DNA of 6,256 bases from Anaerolineae bacterium (GCA_003141915.1 PLNY01000230.1:7114-13369); one strand, 5' to 3'. Positions 1-4,842 are shown, numbered from the stretch's first letter. A program made the numbers and translations. The notes: generated from the sequence alone by a model not told the origin.

Positions 1-1035
1 GTGAAAGGCGCGGACGCGGCCTCGTTCCTCGATACGATCTGCGCCAACGATTGCGGCGGCTTGCTGCCCGGCGAAAGTTTATACAGCCAGTTCCTGACAC
101 CCGATGCGGATGTGATTGACGATACGCTCGTCTATCGCCGCGCCTGGGATAAGTATCTGGTGGTGGTCAACGCCTCGAACGATGATAAGGATCGCACGTG
201 GTTCGAGTCGGTGCGGGATGGCAAGGTCAAGATTGATAACGCCCGTCCGTTCGCGCGGGCATATGGATACAACGCGGTCATCCGCAACTTACGCGACCCG
301 AAAGCGGGTTCCGATATGCGGGTGGATATCGCACTTCAAGGTCCGAAGAGCCGCGACATTTTGCTGGCCATGGGCGTGGACGATAAGACCAAGGCGCGCA
401 TCATGAACTTGAAGCGGACTGAACTTTGTGATGGCGTTGTCGGTGGCTTTGACTTAATTGTTTCGCGCACCGGTTACACTGGCGAGAAGATGGCGTTCGA
501 GTTATTCGTGCATCCCGACCGCGCTGTTGACTTTTGGAATGCGGTCTTGAAAGCGGGCGAGCCATTTGGCGTCAAGCCGATTGGCTTGGGCGCGCGTGAC
601 TCGCTGCGTACCGAAGCGGGCTTGCCATTATACGGTCACGAAATGGGACTCGGCTCTGGCAAGTTCGATGAAAGAGATTTGGGCGTGGCCGAAGGCGGAT
701 TCGGTTCGTATGTCAAAACCTACAAGCCTTATTTCATCGGGCGCGAAGCGTATGTGGCGCGCGAGAAAGAACGCAAGGGTGTTGTGGTGCGCTTCCGCTT
801 CGATGACCCGCGCGTGCGCATGGCGCACAACGGCGACCCAGTCGTCAATGCCAATGGCGAGCGCATCGGCTGGGTGACCTCCTGCGCCGTGGATGCAGAA
901 AGATACCTAACCGGTCAGGCGTATTTGGAGTTGAAATATGCAGCGGAAGGAACTGCGATTGGAATCCATCAAGGCGCTGTGATGGATCGCCCGGCTACGC
1001 CCGCGAAAGTAGTGAGCAGGTTCCCGAAGTTGTAA
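1..1035 (+). CDS. gcvT: Aminomethyltransferase, GcvT family (5' end cut by window edge)
   Basis: This is a folate-dependent aminomethyltransferase of the GcvT fold, which in the glycine cleavage system moves the lipoyl-H-protein-bound methylene group to tetrahydrofolate in the cytoplasm. Seen in the 344 visible residues: VIDDTLVY (residues 38-45, matching the conserved GVIDDLIVY segment with its Asp pair), LVVVNASN (53-60), ALQGPKS (111-117), RTGYTGE (156-162), GLGARDSLRTEAGLPLYGHE (195-214), FIGREA (245-250) and a C-terminal PAKVVSRFPKL resembling the family's usual PAKV ending. Aligned by eye to E. coli GcvT, residue 1 falls near residue 57, so the GTG at base 1 is probably an internal Val and about 55-60 N-terminal residues lie outside the window. 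The segment at 222-262 and the VTSCAVDAERYL stretch (292-303), where canonical GcvT has a TSGTFSPT-like stretch, are divergent. It may therefore be a GcvT-like paralog with another methyl donor. No gcvH or gcvP is visible. A terminator follows 14 bases after the stop. Confidence 0.88.
   Translation: MKGADAASFLDTICANDCGGLLPGESLYSQFLTPDADVIDDTLVYRRAWDKYLVVVNASNDDKDRTWFESVRDGKVKIDNARPFARAYGYNAVIRNLRDPKAGSDMRVDIALQGPKSRDILLAMGVDDKTKARIMNLKRTELCDGVVGGFDLIVSRTGYTGEKMAFELFVHPDRAVDFWNAVLKAGEPFGVKPIGLGARDSLRTEAGLPLYGHEMGLGSGKFDERDLGVAEGGFGSYVKTYKPYFIGREAYVAREKERKGVVVRFRFDDPRVRMAHNGDPVVNANGERIGWVTSCAVDAERYLTGQAYLELKYAAEGTAIGIHQGAVMDRPATPAKVVSRFPKL
997..1035 (+). repeat. Direct repeat copy A: 3' end of gcvT
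   Basis: The last 39 bases of the aminomethyltransferase gene, including its TAA, recur at 1584-1622 with 35 of 39 identities and no gaps. Homology starts abruptly at 997 and stops exactly at the stop codon. This copy is in frame with the intact gene and encodes TPAKVVSRFPKL. Together with the second copy it brackets a 548-base block carrying the palindromic repeat and the nucleotidyltransferase, the layout expected for attL/attR after integration into a gene 3' end. No integrase is seen in the block. Confidence 0.8.
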
Positions 1036-1049
1036 CCGCAGATAAGCAC

Positions 1050-1086
1050 AGATGAGACGACAAGATTTTTGTCGTCTCATCTTTTA
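1050..1086 (+). terminator. Rho-independent terminator of gcvT
   Basis: A perfect 14-bp stem (1050-1063 with 1069-1082) and a 5-base loop (gattt, 1064-1068) are followed by a short T run at 1082-1085. It lies 14 bases after the gcvT stop, so gcvT appears to be the last gene of its transcript. Confidence 0.88.
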
Positions 1087-1093
1087 TCATCAA

Positions 1094-1197
1094 TGTCATT
1101 GCGAGCGAACGGAGTGAGCGTGGCAATCTTAAGTAACGATCAACTGGTTGTTAGATAAGATTGCCACGTCGCCGCTTTGCGGCTCCTCGCAATGACA
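1094..1197. repeat. Palindromic intergenic repeat (MITE/REP-like)
   Basis: Two nested inverted arms are visible. Outer arms tgtcattgcgag (1094-1105) and ctcgcaatgaca (1186-1197) pair over 12 bp; inner arms 1119-1131 and 1156-1168 pair over 13 bp (cgtggcaatctta / taagattgccacg). A small GC hairpin gccgc-ttt-gcggc lies at 1171-1183 in the right half. The whole could fold as a cruciform. It has no coding capacity and no visible target-site duplication. Sequences of the cattgcgagcgaacggagtgagcg type are, from memory, dispersed repeats in many environmental bacterial genomes, including Chloroflexota. No second copy occurs in this window. Confidence 0.8.
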
Positions 1198-1221
1198 GTT
1201 ATGCCAAAGTGGCTGTATAAT
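1192..1221 (+). promoter_or_regulatory. Sigma70-like promoter for the nucleotidyltransferase
   Basis: A -35 box ATGACA (1192-1197, 5/6 to TTGACA), an 18-bp spacer and a perfect -10 TATAAT (1216-1221). The -35 box consists of the last six bases of the palindromic repeat. The expected transcription start is near 1228, only about 3 bases before the ATG at 1231, so the transcript would be nearly leaderless. No Shine-Dalgarno is visible before that ATG, which fits. Confidence 0.55.
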
Positions 1222-1230
1222 AATCTTAAG

Positions 1231-1602
1231 ATGGTTGTTGCTGTAAGTGTTCCAACGATTGACAAACGCAAGCGCATTCCACAAAAAGCCATTGACCAGG
1301 TGGTAAGTCAGATTGTGGAAAACTTCAAGCCGCAAAAGATTATTTTGTTCGGCTCGTATGCGCGTGGAAAGCCGCGCCCAGAGAGCGATGTGGATATGCT
1401 GGTGATCATGGATACGCCGCTCAGGGAAGTGCAACAAGCTTTGGAAATTCACCGTTCTTTGAACATTATGTTCGGGTTGGACTTGATTGTTTACACGCCT
1501 AAACACCTTCAAGAACGATTGGATATGCACGATTGGTTTTTGATTGACATTATCAAAGAAGGTAAAGTCATTTATAAAGCATCACACCCGCGAAGGTGGT
1601 GA
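1231..1602 (+). CDS. Small MNT-type nucleotidyltransferase domain protein
   Basis: A minimal nucleotidyltransferase of the pol-beta superfamily (MNT domain), 123 residues from the ATG at 1231. The signature GSYARG (41-46) followed by SDVD (52-55), and DLIVY with Asp84, give the three acidic metal ligands Asp53, Asp55 and Asp84, so the active site looks complete. Known relatives of the MntA/HepT type are antitoxins that AMPylate a HEPN RNase toxin. No HEPN partner is present on either side here, so the gene is an orphan or has another substrate. An in-frame TTG start at 1177 and ATG at 1201 were not chosen: they would make the N-terminus from the palindromic repeat, lie upstream of the probable transcription start, and lack an RBS. 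The last residues (HPRRW) and the TGA are read out of frame from the duplicated gcvT tail, so the original C-terminus was probably slightly different. Confidence 0.82.
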   Translation: MVVAVSVPTIDKRKRIPQKAIDQVVSQIVENFKPQKIILFGSYARGKPRPESDVDMLVIMDTPLREVQQALEIHRSLNIMFGLDLIVYTPKHLQERLDMHDWFLIDIIKEGKVIYKASHPRRW

Positions 1603-1622
1603 GCAGGTTCCCGAAGCTGTAA
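1584..1622 (+). pseudogene. Displaced 3' remnant of a gcvT allele (direct repeat copy B)
   Basis: 35 of 39 bases match the end of the upstream aminomethyltransferase gene. In that gene's frame the copy encodes the identical peptide TPAKVVSRFPKL plus TAA. The four differences (999/1586, 1008/1595, 1011/1598, 1030/1617) are all transitions and all synonymous. The remnant therefore comes from a gene copy that diverged under selection for protein sequence, not from recent random decay of a duplicate. No homology extends upstream of 1584 or past the stop. The nucleotidyltransferase ends inside it in a different frame. Confidence 0.75.
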
Positions 1623-1643
1623 GAATCAAAAGAATTATAAGTG

Positions 1644-1683
1644 AATTAATAAATGGCGGTCCAAAGACTGCCATTTATTAATT
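1644..1683. terminator. Bidirectional terminator between convergent genes
   Basis: A 14-bp perfect stem (1644-1657 with 1670-1683) is extended inward by three more pairs (one G-U) to a 6-base loop ccaaag at 1661-1666. The AT-rich base of the stem gives T-rich tails on both strands. It sits between the + strand nucleotidyltransferase and the - strand antitoxin gene, whose TAA (1678-1680) is inside the right arm. Confidence 0.75.
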
Positions 1684-2685
1684 ATCGCTTGCCCAACGCA
1701 GTTTTCGTTTCAGATCGTTACAATTTTTCATCGGTATGCGTCTATCATGCTGTAAACGTCCTACAACAATCCCAGGAGCAATTCCGAGGTGTTCAGCAAA
1801 TTCGTTAATTTCTGTTTTGCTAAAGTAGTTGCCTCTTGGATGAAAGCTAGCATAGTCACTTAAGGGAATTAGCCAGTCAGCAGCAAAATTATTAGCTTCG
1901 TCTTCCTTGTTATTCGTTTGATTATCTTCTTCCAAAAAAATATCGCGTTTGCCATGCAAGAGAATGTGCCCAGCTTCATGGAAGAAAGTAAACCACAATT
2001 GGTCATCCGTTTTATATAAAAGACTTAGTTGAATCAAAGCTTTGTTAGGATTAAGCCAACGCGTTGCACCGTTTGTACGAAGTTTATGAAGTTCGTGAAC
2101 AAGCACAACAGCAACACCCGCTTTCGCACATAACTCAATGGTTTGTGGCACAAAAACTTCAGGGGGCTTATTAGTTAATAGCCTGATTTCACTAAGTGCA
2201 TTTTTAAAAATCTTAGCATCAAATGATTCGCAATTGATGTTTTGGGCTTCAATTTCACCTTTTCGCAGCCAAGCAGATATTATTGCCGGTTCTGCTTTAA
2301 ACGCCGGTGAACGGCGGAAAGCAAGGCTTAAATCATTCGTTACTGCATTCCATTGTTGAGGAGATGCTATTCCGAAAAAGCGAAGCAACTCATCTAATTT
2401 ATGTAGTGGTTCATCATGTTTTTCAATCCAACCTAAATCAACCATCTCTTTAACAGGAAATTCATCTATCCAAGATAAATGTTTCTCGAAAGATGATCGT
2501 TCCTTTTTGCGAGCACGCCATTCTTGATAGTTCTGTTCACGGTTAATCCAAAAACTCGCGGATACGCCTAAAACTTTTTCGAACTGCAAAGCTGTTTCAG
2601 GAGTAATCGTCGCCTTGCCGCGAATAATCTCATTAATGGTTTTAGTAGGTCGTCCCGTTCGCTCAGCAAATTCAGCCTGAGACAT
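1678..2685 (-). CDS. higA: HigA-type antitoxin: XRE helix-turn-helix fused to ImmA/IrrE (M78) metallopeptidase, N-terminally disrupted
   Basis: 335 residues from the internal ATG at 2685. The N-terminal part is the HigA-family HTH: SQAEFAERTG (2-11) as helix 2 and TKTINEIIRG (14-23) as the recognition helix, then ITPETALQFEKVLG (27-40) and ASFWINREQNY (43-53). The C-terminal half is an ImmA/IrrE-like zinc peptidase with HEAGH (236-240) and the second-helix Glu in EDEANNFAADWLIP (Glu263). Role by family: it neutralises the HigB-type toxin encoded just upstream and represses the operon. The peptidase domain may couple control to proteolysis. The family's normal N-terminus is present in frame upstream (2686-2763) but is cut off by a TAA at 2704-2706, so this ORF lacks HTH helix 1. 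It could be made by reinitiation 18 bases after that stop (weak TAGGT before ATG), or not at all. The segment is AT-rich compared with its neighbours, suggesting acquisition by transfer. Confidence 0.85.
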   Translation of the reverse strand: MSQAEFAERTGRPTKTINEIIRGKATITPETALQFEKVLGVSASFWINREQNYQEWRARKKERSSFEKHLSWIDEFPVKEMVDLGWIEKHDEPLHKLDELLRFFGIASPQQWNAVTNDLSLAFRRSPAFKAEPAIISAWLRKGEIEAQNINCESFDAKIFKNALSEIRLLTNKPPEVFVPQTIELCAKAGVAVVLVHELHKLRTNGATRWLNPNKALIQLSLLYKTDDQLWFTFFHEAGHILLHGKRDIFLEEDNQTNNKEDEANNFAADWLIPLSDYASFHPRGNYFSKTEINEFAEHLGIAPGIVVGRLQHDRRIPMKNCNDLKRKLRWASDN

Positions 2686-2763
2686 ACCTATTACTTCGAG
2701 AGTTTAGAGCAAAGTTTCACCGGGTGGAGTTACAAAATCAGGATTATATTGATTCTTAATCAT
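2686..2763 (-). pseudogene. higA: Original 5' end of higA with premature TAA (nonsense codon 20)
   Basis: From the ATG at 2761-2763, which overlaps the toxin's end as ATGATTAA (8 bases), the frame reads MIKNQYNPDFV, then TPPGETLL, a TAA at 2704-2706, and TLEVIG straight into the internal Met of the downstream ORF. The NPDFVTPPGE start and LLETLE helix are typical of HigA-family antitoxins, and the stop replaces the Glu of LLETLE. One base, G to T in GAA on the coding strand (position 2706), explains it. No frameshift is involved. What remains is a 19-codon leader peptide. A sequencing error or strain polymorphism is possible; the intended full-length gene would be 361 residues (1678-2763). 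Confidence 0.85.
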
Positions 2764-3094
2764 GGGTATCCTCTACGCCCAAAATCATAACTGCTGTTAC
2801 TTTAGACAAATTAATACTGCCATTATCTTTTTTAGGTACCGGATTGTTCGCCACTGCAATCAAGAGACGATAAGGATGGTCAAGGTCTAAAGAGATTTGC
2901 CCTTGTCGTTCTCCTTTCAATGGATGCATTCTCGGAGGAGGAAGATGGCTAATATCAATTAAAGAATTAGCCGCTCGAATTTCGTCCAGTCGACGTCTAA
3001 TTAATCTTGCTCTTCGTTCGCCATAGACTTTCTGCAACAGCCGAAAACTGTTACATTCTTTTTGAAGCTTCGTCGTTTTGAAAATTATGTCCAA
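2756..3094 (-). CDS. higB: HigB-type toxin, RelE/ParE superfamily
   Basis: A 112-residue protein of the RelE/HigB toxin fold, whose members cleave mRNA at the ribosome. Visible family hallmarks: an N-terminal strand (MDIIFKTTKLQK), an Arg-rich helix (ERRARLIRRRLDEIRAA, 26-42), the HPLKGERQGQISLDLDHPYR core (57-76) and a C-terminal VTAVMILGVEDTHD strand. Its length is normal and no stop or frameshift is seen. The start is the TTG at 3092-3094: an in-frame TAG lies three codons upstream, no in-frame ATG is near, and the resulting MDIIFK matches the family N-terminus. An AGGGA at 3098-3102 lies 3 bases before it, closer than ideal. The gene precedes and overlaps higA by 8 bases, the usual toxin-first order of higBA, and is driven by an operator-covered promoter. 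It stays intact although the antitoxin frame is broken. Confidence 0.87.
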   Translation of the reverse strand: MDIIFKTTKLQKECNSFRLLQKVYGERRARLIRRRLDEIRAANSLIDISHLPPPRMHPLKGERQGQISLDLDHPYRLLIAVANNPVPKKDNGSINLSKVTAVMILGVEDTHD

Positions 3095-3101
3095 AGTTCC
3101 C

Positions 3102-3138
3102 TACAATATCGTTCACCCTAAAGGTGAACGATATTGTA
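3102..3138. promoter_or_regulatory. higBA operator palindrome
   Basis: A perfect inverted repeat of 16-bp arms, tacaatatcgttcacc (3102-3117) and ggtgaacgatattgta (3123-3138), separated by 5 bases. It begins 7 bases upstream of the toxin's TTG and covers the -10 box and expected transcription start of the operon. It is the natural binding site for a dimeric HTH antitoxin; autorepression is known for HigA families and inferred here. With no T run it is unlikely to be a terminator. Confidence 0.75.
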
Positions 3139-3161
3139 CCAAGATTCCATCAAAATAGCAA
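3133..3161 (-). promoter_or_regulatory. Sigma70-like promoter of the higBA operon
   Basis: On the - strand, a -35 TTGCTA (3161-3156), a 17-bp spacer and a -10 TACAAT (3138-3133, 5/6 to consensus). The -10 box is the outer end of the operator palindrome, so bound repressor would block RNA polymerase. The expected start is near 3126, giving a leader of about 30 bases that contains the palindrome's other half. Confidence 0.6.
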
Positions 3162-3232
3162 GCAATTTATTGAATTGATTTTACGAGGAAACACTAAACT
3201 TCTTGCGTTGTTGGTTCGCGGGGTGGTAGTTT

Positions 3233-3280
3233 AAAAAAATAAAAAACGGCCTCGTTGGCATTATGTTGCGAGGCCGTTTT
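3233..3280 (-). terminator. Strong rho-independent terminator, - strand
   Basis: A 12-bp perfect stem (3243-3254 with 3269-3280) with a 14-base loop (3255-3268). On the - strand the hairpin runs into a long T tract with one interruption (complement of 3233-3246). The + strand side is also T-rich (gttttgtgtttgttt), so it may act both ways. It insulates the higBA promoter from transcription arriving from the pectinacetylesterase side. Confidence 0.85.
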
Positions 3281-3288
3281 GTGTTTGT

Positions 3289-3471
3289 TTAGGATTCCAT
3301 CAACACTGTTTCAGCATACTCAAGAGAAGAATAGATTGGGATGATGGCTAGAATGCCGGTCACCCCCTTCGTCCTACGGACACCTCCCCCAAATCCGACA
3401 ATGCAAACTCTGAATGATGATTCAAAATATTCATTGTCGTATTTGGGGAGGGAAGGGTAGGGCTCTTTCAT
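3289..3471 (-). pseudogene. Possible 3' gene remnant interrupted by an inverted repeat
   Basis: A 60-codon open frame that I do not recognise. Its last 22 codons (GILAIIPIYSSLEYAETVLM plus ES, 3292-3357) look like ordinary protein sequence and stop 8 bases before the strong - strand terminator, as a real gene end would. The upstream two thirds run through the C/G-rich inverted repeat at 3371-3451 and read as low-credibility sequence (GFGGGVRRTKGV). The ATG at 3471 has no usable RBS, and the 11-bp tandem repeat begins at that codon. The likeliest reading is the tail of a lost gene with repeat DNA inserted; a chance ORF is also possible. Confidence 0.25.
3371..3451. repeat. Imperfect inverted repeat with nested hairpins
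   Basis: Outer arms 3383-3403 and 3432-3451 pair as 8 + 8 + 3 bp with one mismatch (3395/3440) and one bulge (3386). The 28-base loop holds a 5-bp hairpin tgaat-gatg-attca (3411-3424), and a 4-bp hairpin gtcc-tac-ggac flanks the left arm (3371-3381). It has no T tract and lies far from gene ends, so it resembles a dispersed palindromic repeat more than a terminator. Confidence 0.6.
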
Positions 3472-3558
3472 CCTTCGCTCGTCGTTCGTTCATCGTTCGT
3501 TCTTCCTTCGCTCATCCTATATCCATCCTATATCCATCCTTTATCCATCCTATATCGC
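3471..3558. repeat. Tandem repeat, 11-bp period, eight units
   Basis: Eight consecutive 11-base units without gaps. The first four are of a TTCG type (tccttcgctcg, tcgttcgttca, tcgttcgttct, tccttcgctca); the last four are of a TATA type (tcctatatcca twice, tcctttatcca, tcctatatcgc). Units 1 and 4 differ only at the last base, as do units 2 and 3, so the array seems built from blocks. It is non-coding, between the pectinacetylesterase stop and the inverted repeat. Confidence 0.85.
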
Positions 3559-3588
3559 GGCAAGCTCGGAATCTATAGGTTTCCCCGC

Positions 3589-4773
3589 CTAAGGCGTTCC
3601 GCCTGCGATGACACGCAGCGCTCCAGAGCGTCCAAAATACCAATTGCCTAAAATCTGTTGAAAATCATAGCCATCCACCTTGATGGCGGTGAAATTGTCG
3701 TCGGTCAGCGCCGTATGGATTCCCACCGATGGGCTGAAAACGGCCGTCACGTTTTGGAGCGACTGGCGCAGGGATGCCGCGTATTGATTCATATAAGCCG
3801 CCTGCGCCGGGTCATTCGGATTGGTCACGCCCTTGATCTGGCTCAGGGTCGGGTCATGCTGTTCGGCATAGATAAAGACCGGTGTGCTTAGATAAGGATA
3901 GAGTTGCAGGGTCGAAAGGCAGATCTGCGGCTGGCTGGGATTCGCTGCCGCACAGGATTGATCGGCGACCGCCGAATAATAATTGGAATAGTCAACAGAG
4001 CCGGGCATCGGCTCGCGCGGACCCGAACCGTAATTCGGCAAGGTCGGCACCCAACTGCTATCGAGCACGCCTTTCACTTTTGCCCACGTCAATTGAGAAG
4101 CGATCCAATCCATATTGCTGGCCGCGCCATAACTTCCTGCGGATGATCCGCTCACGAGAACTTGAGTCGCGTTCTTCAAATTAGGCGATGGGATCACGGT
4201 TGCATCCTGCAAATCGGCGATTATCGCCGCGACGATCTTATTCCCGCGGAACTGCATCATCATGCCATTGACCTGCTGCTCCCCATTCCCGGAATACATA
4301 TCCGAACTGCAATACTTGACATATACCTGCGTAAAGTTGACGAAGTCCGGGTTCTCTTGTGCGGATGTGGAAAAGATGCCGCCAGGTTCAAAGGTGCTGG
4401 GCGCTCCTTGTGATGTCATCAGAGTACGTTGAGTACTCCAGCGGCGTGTGCAGGTTGGTTCGCTGCTGCACCAGCCCCCACCCTGAAAGAAGATCAGCCA
4501 ATGCGCCGCGTCCGCGCCGGAACCGCGCTTGAAATAGTAGACTGCCGGAGTGCCATCATTACACACTGCCTGACGTTGAACAGCATCCTTCACCACATGT
4601 TTGGTCAGCGTTGAGGGAAAGGATACTACGGGCGCACTTGCTGCGCTGGCAGTGGGTACGCTCGTAGTTGGGAGAATCGTCGCCACTGGTTGCGGCTGCT
4701 GCATCCCTGCGGATTGACACCCCGTTAGAAACAACCCCACAATTAGAATCAATCTACCGATAAAATATTTCAT
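3589..4773 (-). CDS. Pectinacetylesterase/Notum-family secreted lipoprotein
   Basis: A 394-residue alpha/beta-hydrolase of the pectinacetylesterase (PAE/Notum) family; members remove O-acetyl (in animals, palmitoleoyl) esters from polysaccharide or protein. A lipoprotein signal peptide leads (K2, R7, hydrophobic 8-16) with lipobox LTGC and Cys19 as the lipidated residue, so the enzyme should sit outside the cytoplasm on a membrane. A Pro/Ser/Thr/Ala-rich linker follows (about 25-54). Catalytic hallmarks: IFFQGGGWC (94-102, oxyanion region), GSSAGSYG with nucleophile Ser211, Asp307 in EQHDPTLSQ and His353 in GIHTAL, in the order seen in Notum. Cysteines at 71, 102, 108, 155, 274 and 285 could form disulfides. 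The substrate is not shown by sequence; plant pectin is only one option, and no other pectin genes are nearby. It starts at ATG 4773 with a good RBS and lies alone between terminators. Confidence 0.86.
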   Translation of the reverse strand: MKYFIGRLILIVGLFLTGCQSAGMQQPQPVATILPTTSVPTASAASAPVVSFPSTLTKHVVKDAVQRQAVCNDGTPAVYYFKRGSGADAAHWLIFFQGGGWCSSEPTCTRRWSTQRTLMTSQGAPSTFEPGGIFSTSAQENPDFVNFTQVYVKYCSSDMYSGNGEQQVNGMMMQFRGNKIVAAIIADLQDATVIPSPNLKNATQVLVSGSSAGSYGAASNMDWIASQLTWAKVKGVLDSSWVPTLPNYGSGPREPMPGSVDYSNYYSAVADQSCAAANPSQPQICLSTLQLYPYLSTPVFIYAEQHDPTLSQIKGVTNPNDPAQAAYMNQYAASLRQSLQNVTAVFSPSVGIHTALTDDNFTAIKVDGYDFQQILGNWYFGRSGALRVIAGGTP

Positions 4774-4780
4774 CGTGACA

Positions 4781-4787
4781 CTTCCTT
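4781..4787 (-). promoter_or_regulatory. Ribosome binding site of the pectinacetylesterase gene
   Basis: AAGGAAG on the - strand, 7 bases before the ATG at 4773. It fixes the start at the residue that gives a proper lipoprotein signal peptide. I found no convincing -35/-10 pair in the roughly 65 bases between this site and the aldehyde dehydrogenase terminator. Confidence 0.75.
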
Positions 4788-4842
4788 CTTAACTATAAAT
4801 CAAACCACAATTGAAGAGATTGGTTCATATATTACCACGCCT

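Larger units (their letters stand above)
3281..3588. other. Intergenic stretch made mostly of repeats
   Basis: This stretch of about 300 bases has no convincing intact gene. In order it holds a possible gene tail, the inverted repeat with nested hairpins, the eight-unit tandem repeat and about 30 bases before the esterase stop. The esterase has only a tiny cgcc-taa-ggcg hairpin (3587-3597) over its stop codon and no T tract, so its transcript may run through all of this to the terminator at 3233-3280. Confidence 0.6.

Noticed and set aside
1177..1230. Upstream start of the nucleotidyltransferase (TTG 1177 or ATG 1201)
   Set aside because: These residues would be encoded by the palindromic repeat and promoter, with no RBS, and lie before the predicted transcription start.
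1129..1530. Open frame of 133 codons on the - strand
   Set aside because: It is antisense to the nucleotidyltransferase, which has a clear motif set, and runs into the palindromic repeat; no protein features.
3143..3303. 11-base direct repeat gattccatcaa at 3143-3153 and 3293-3303, flanking the terminator
   Set aside because: Short, without extended homology or matching element ends; chance or a very small duplication is enough to explain it.
3471..3558. CRISPR array
   Set aside because: Units are 11 bp with no spacers, so this is a simple tandem repeat, and no cas genes are present.
3882..4413. Several overlapping + strand open frames antisense to the esterase
   Set aside because: Shadows of the esterase gene; no family motifs and no RBS.
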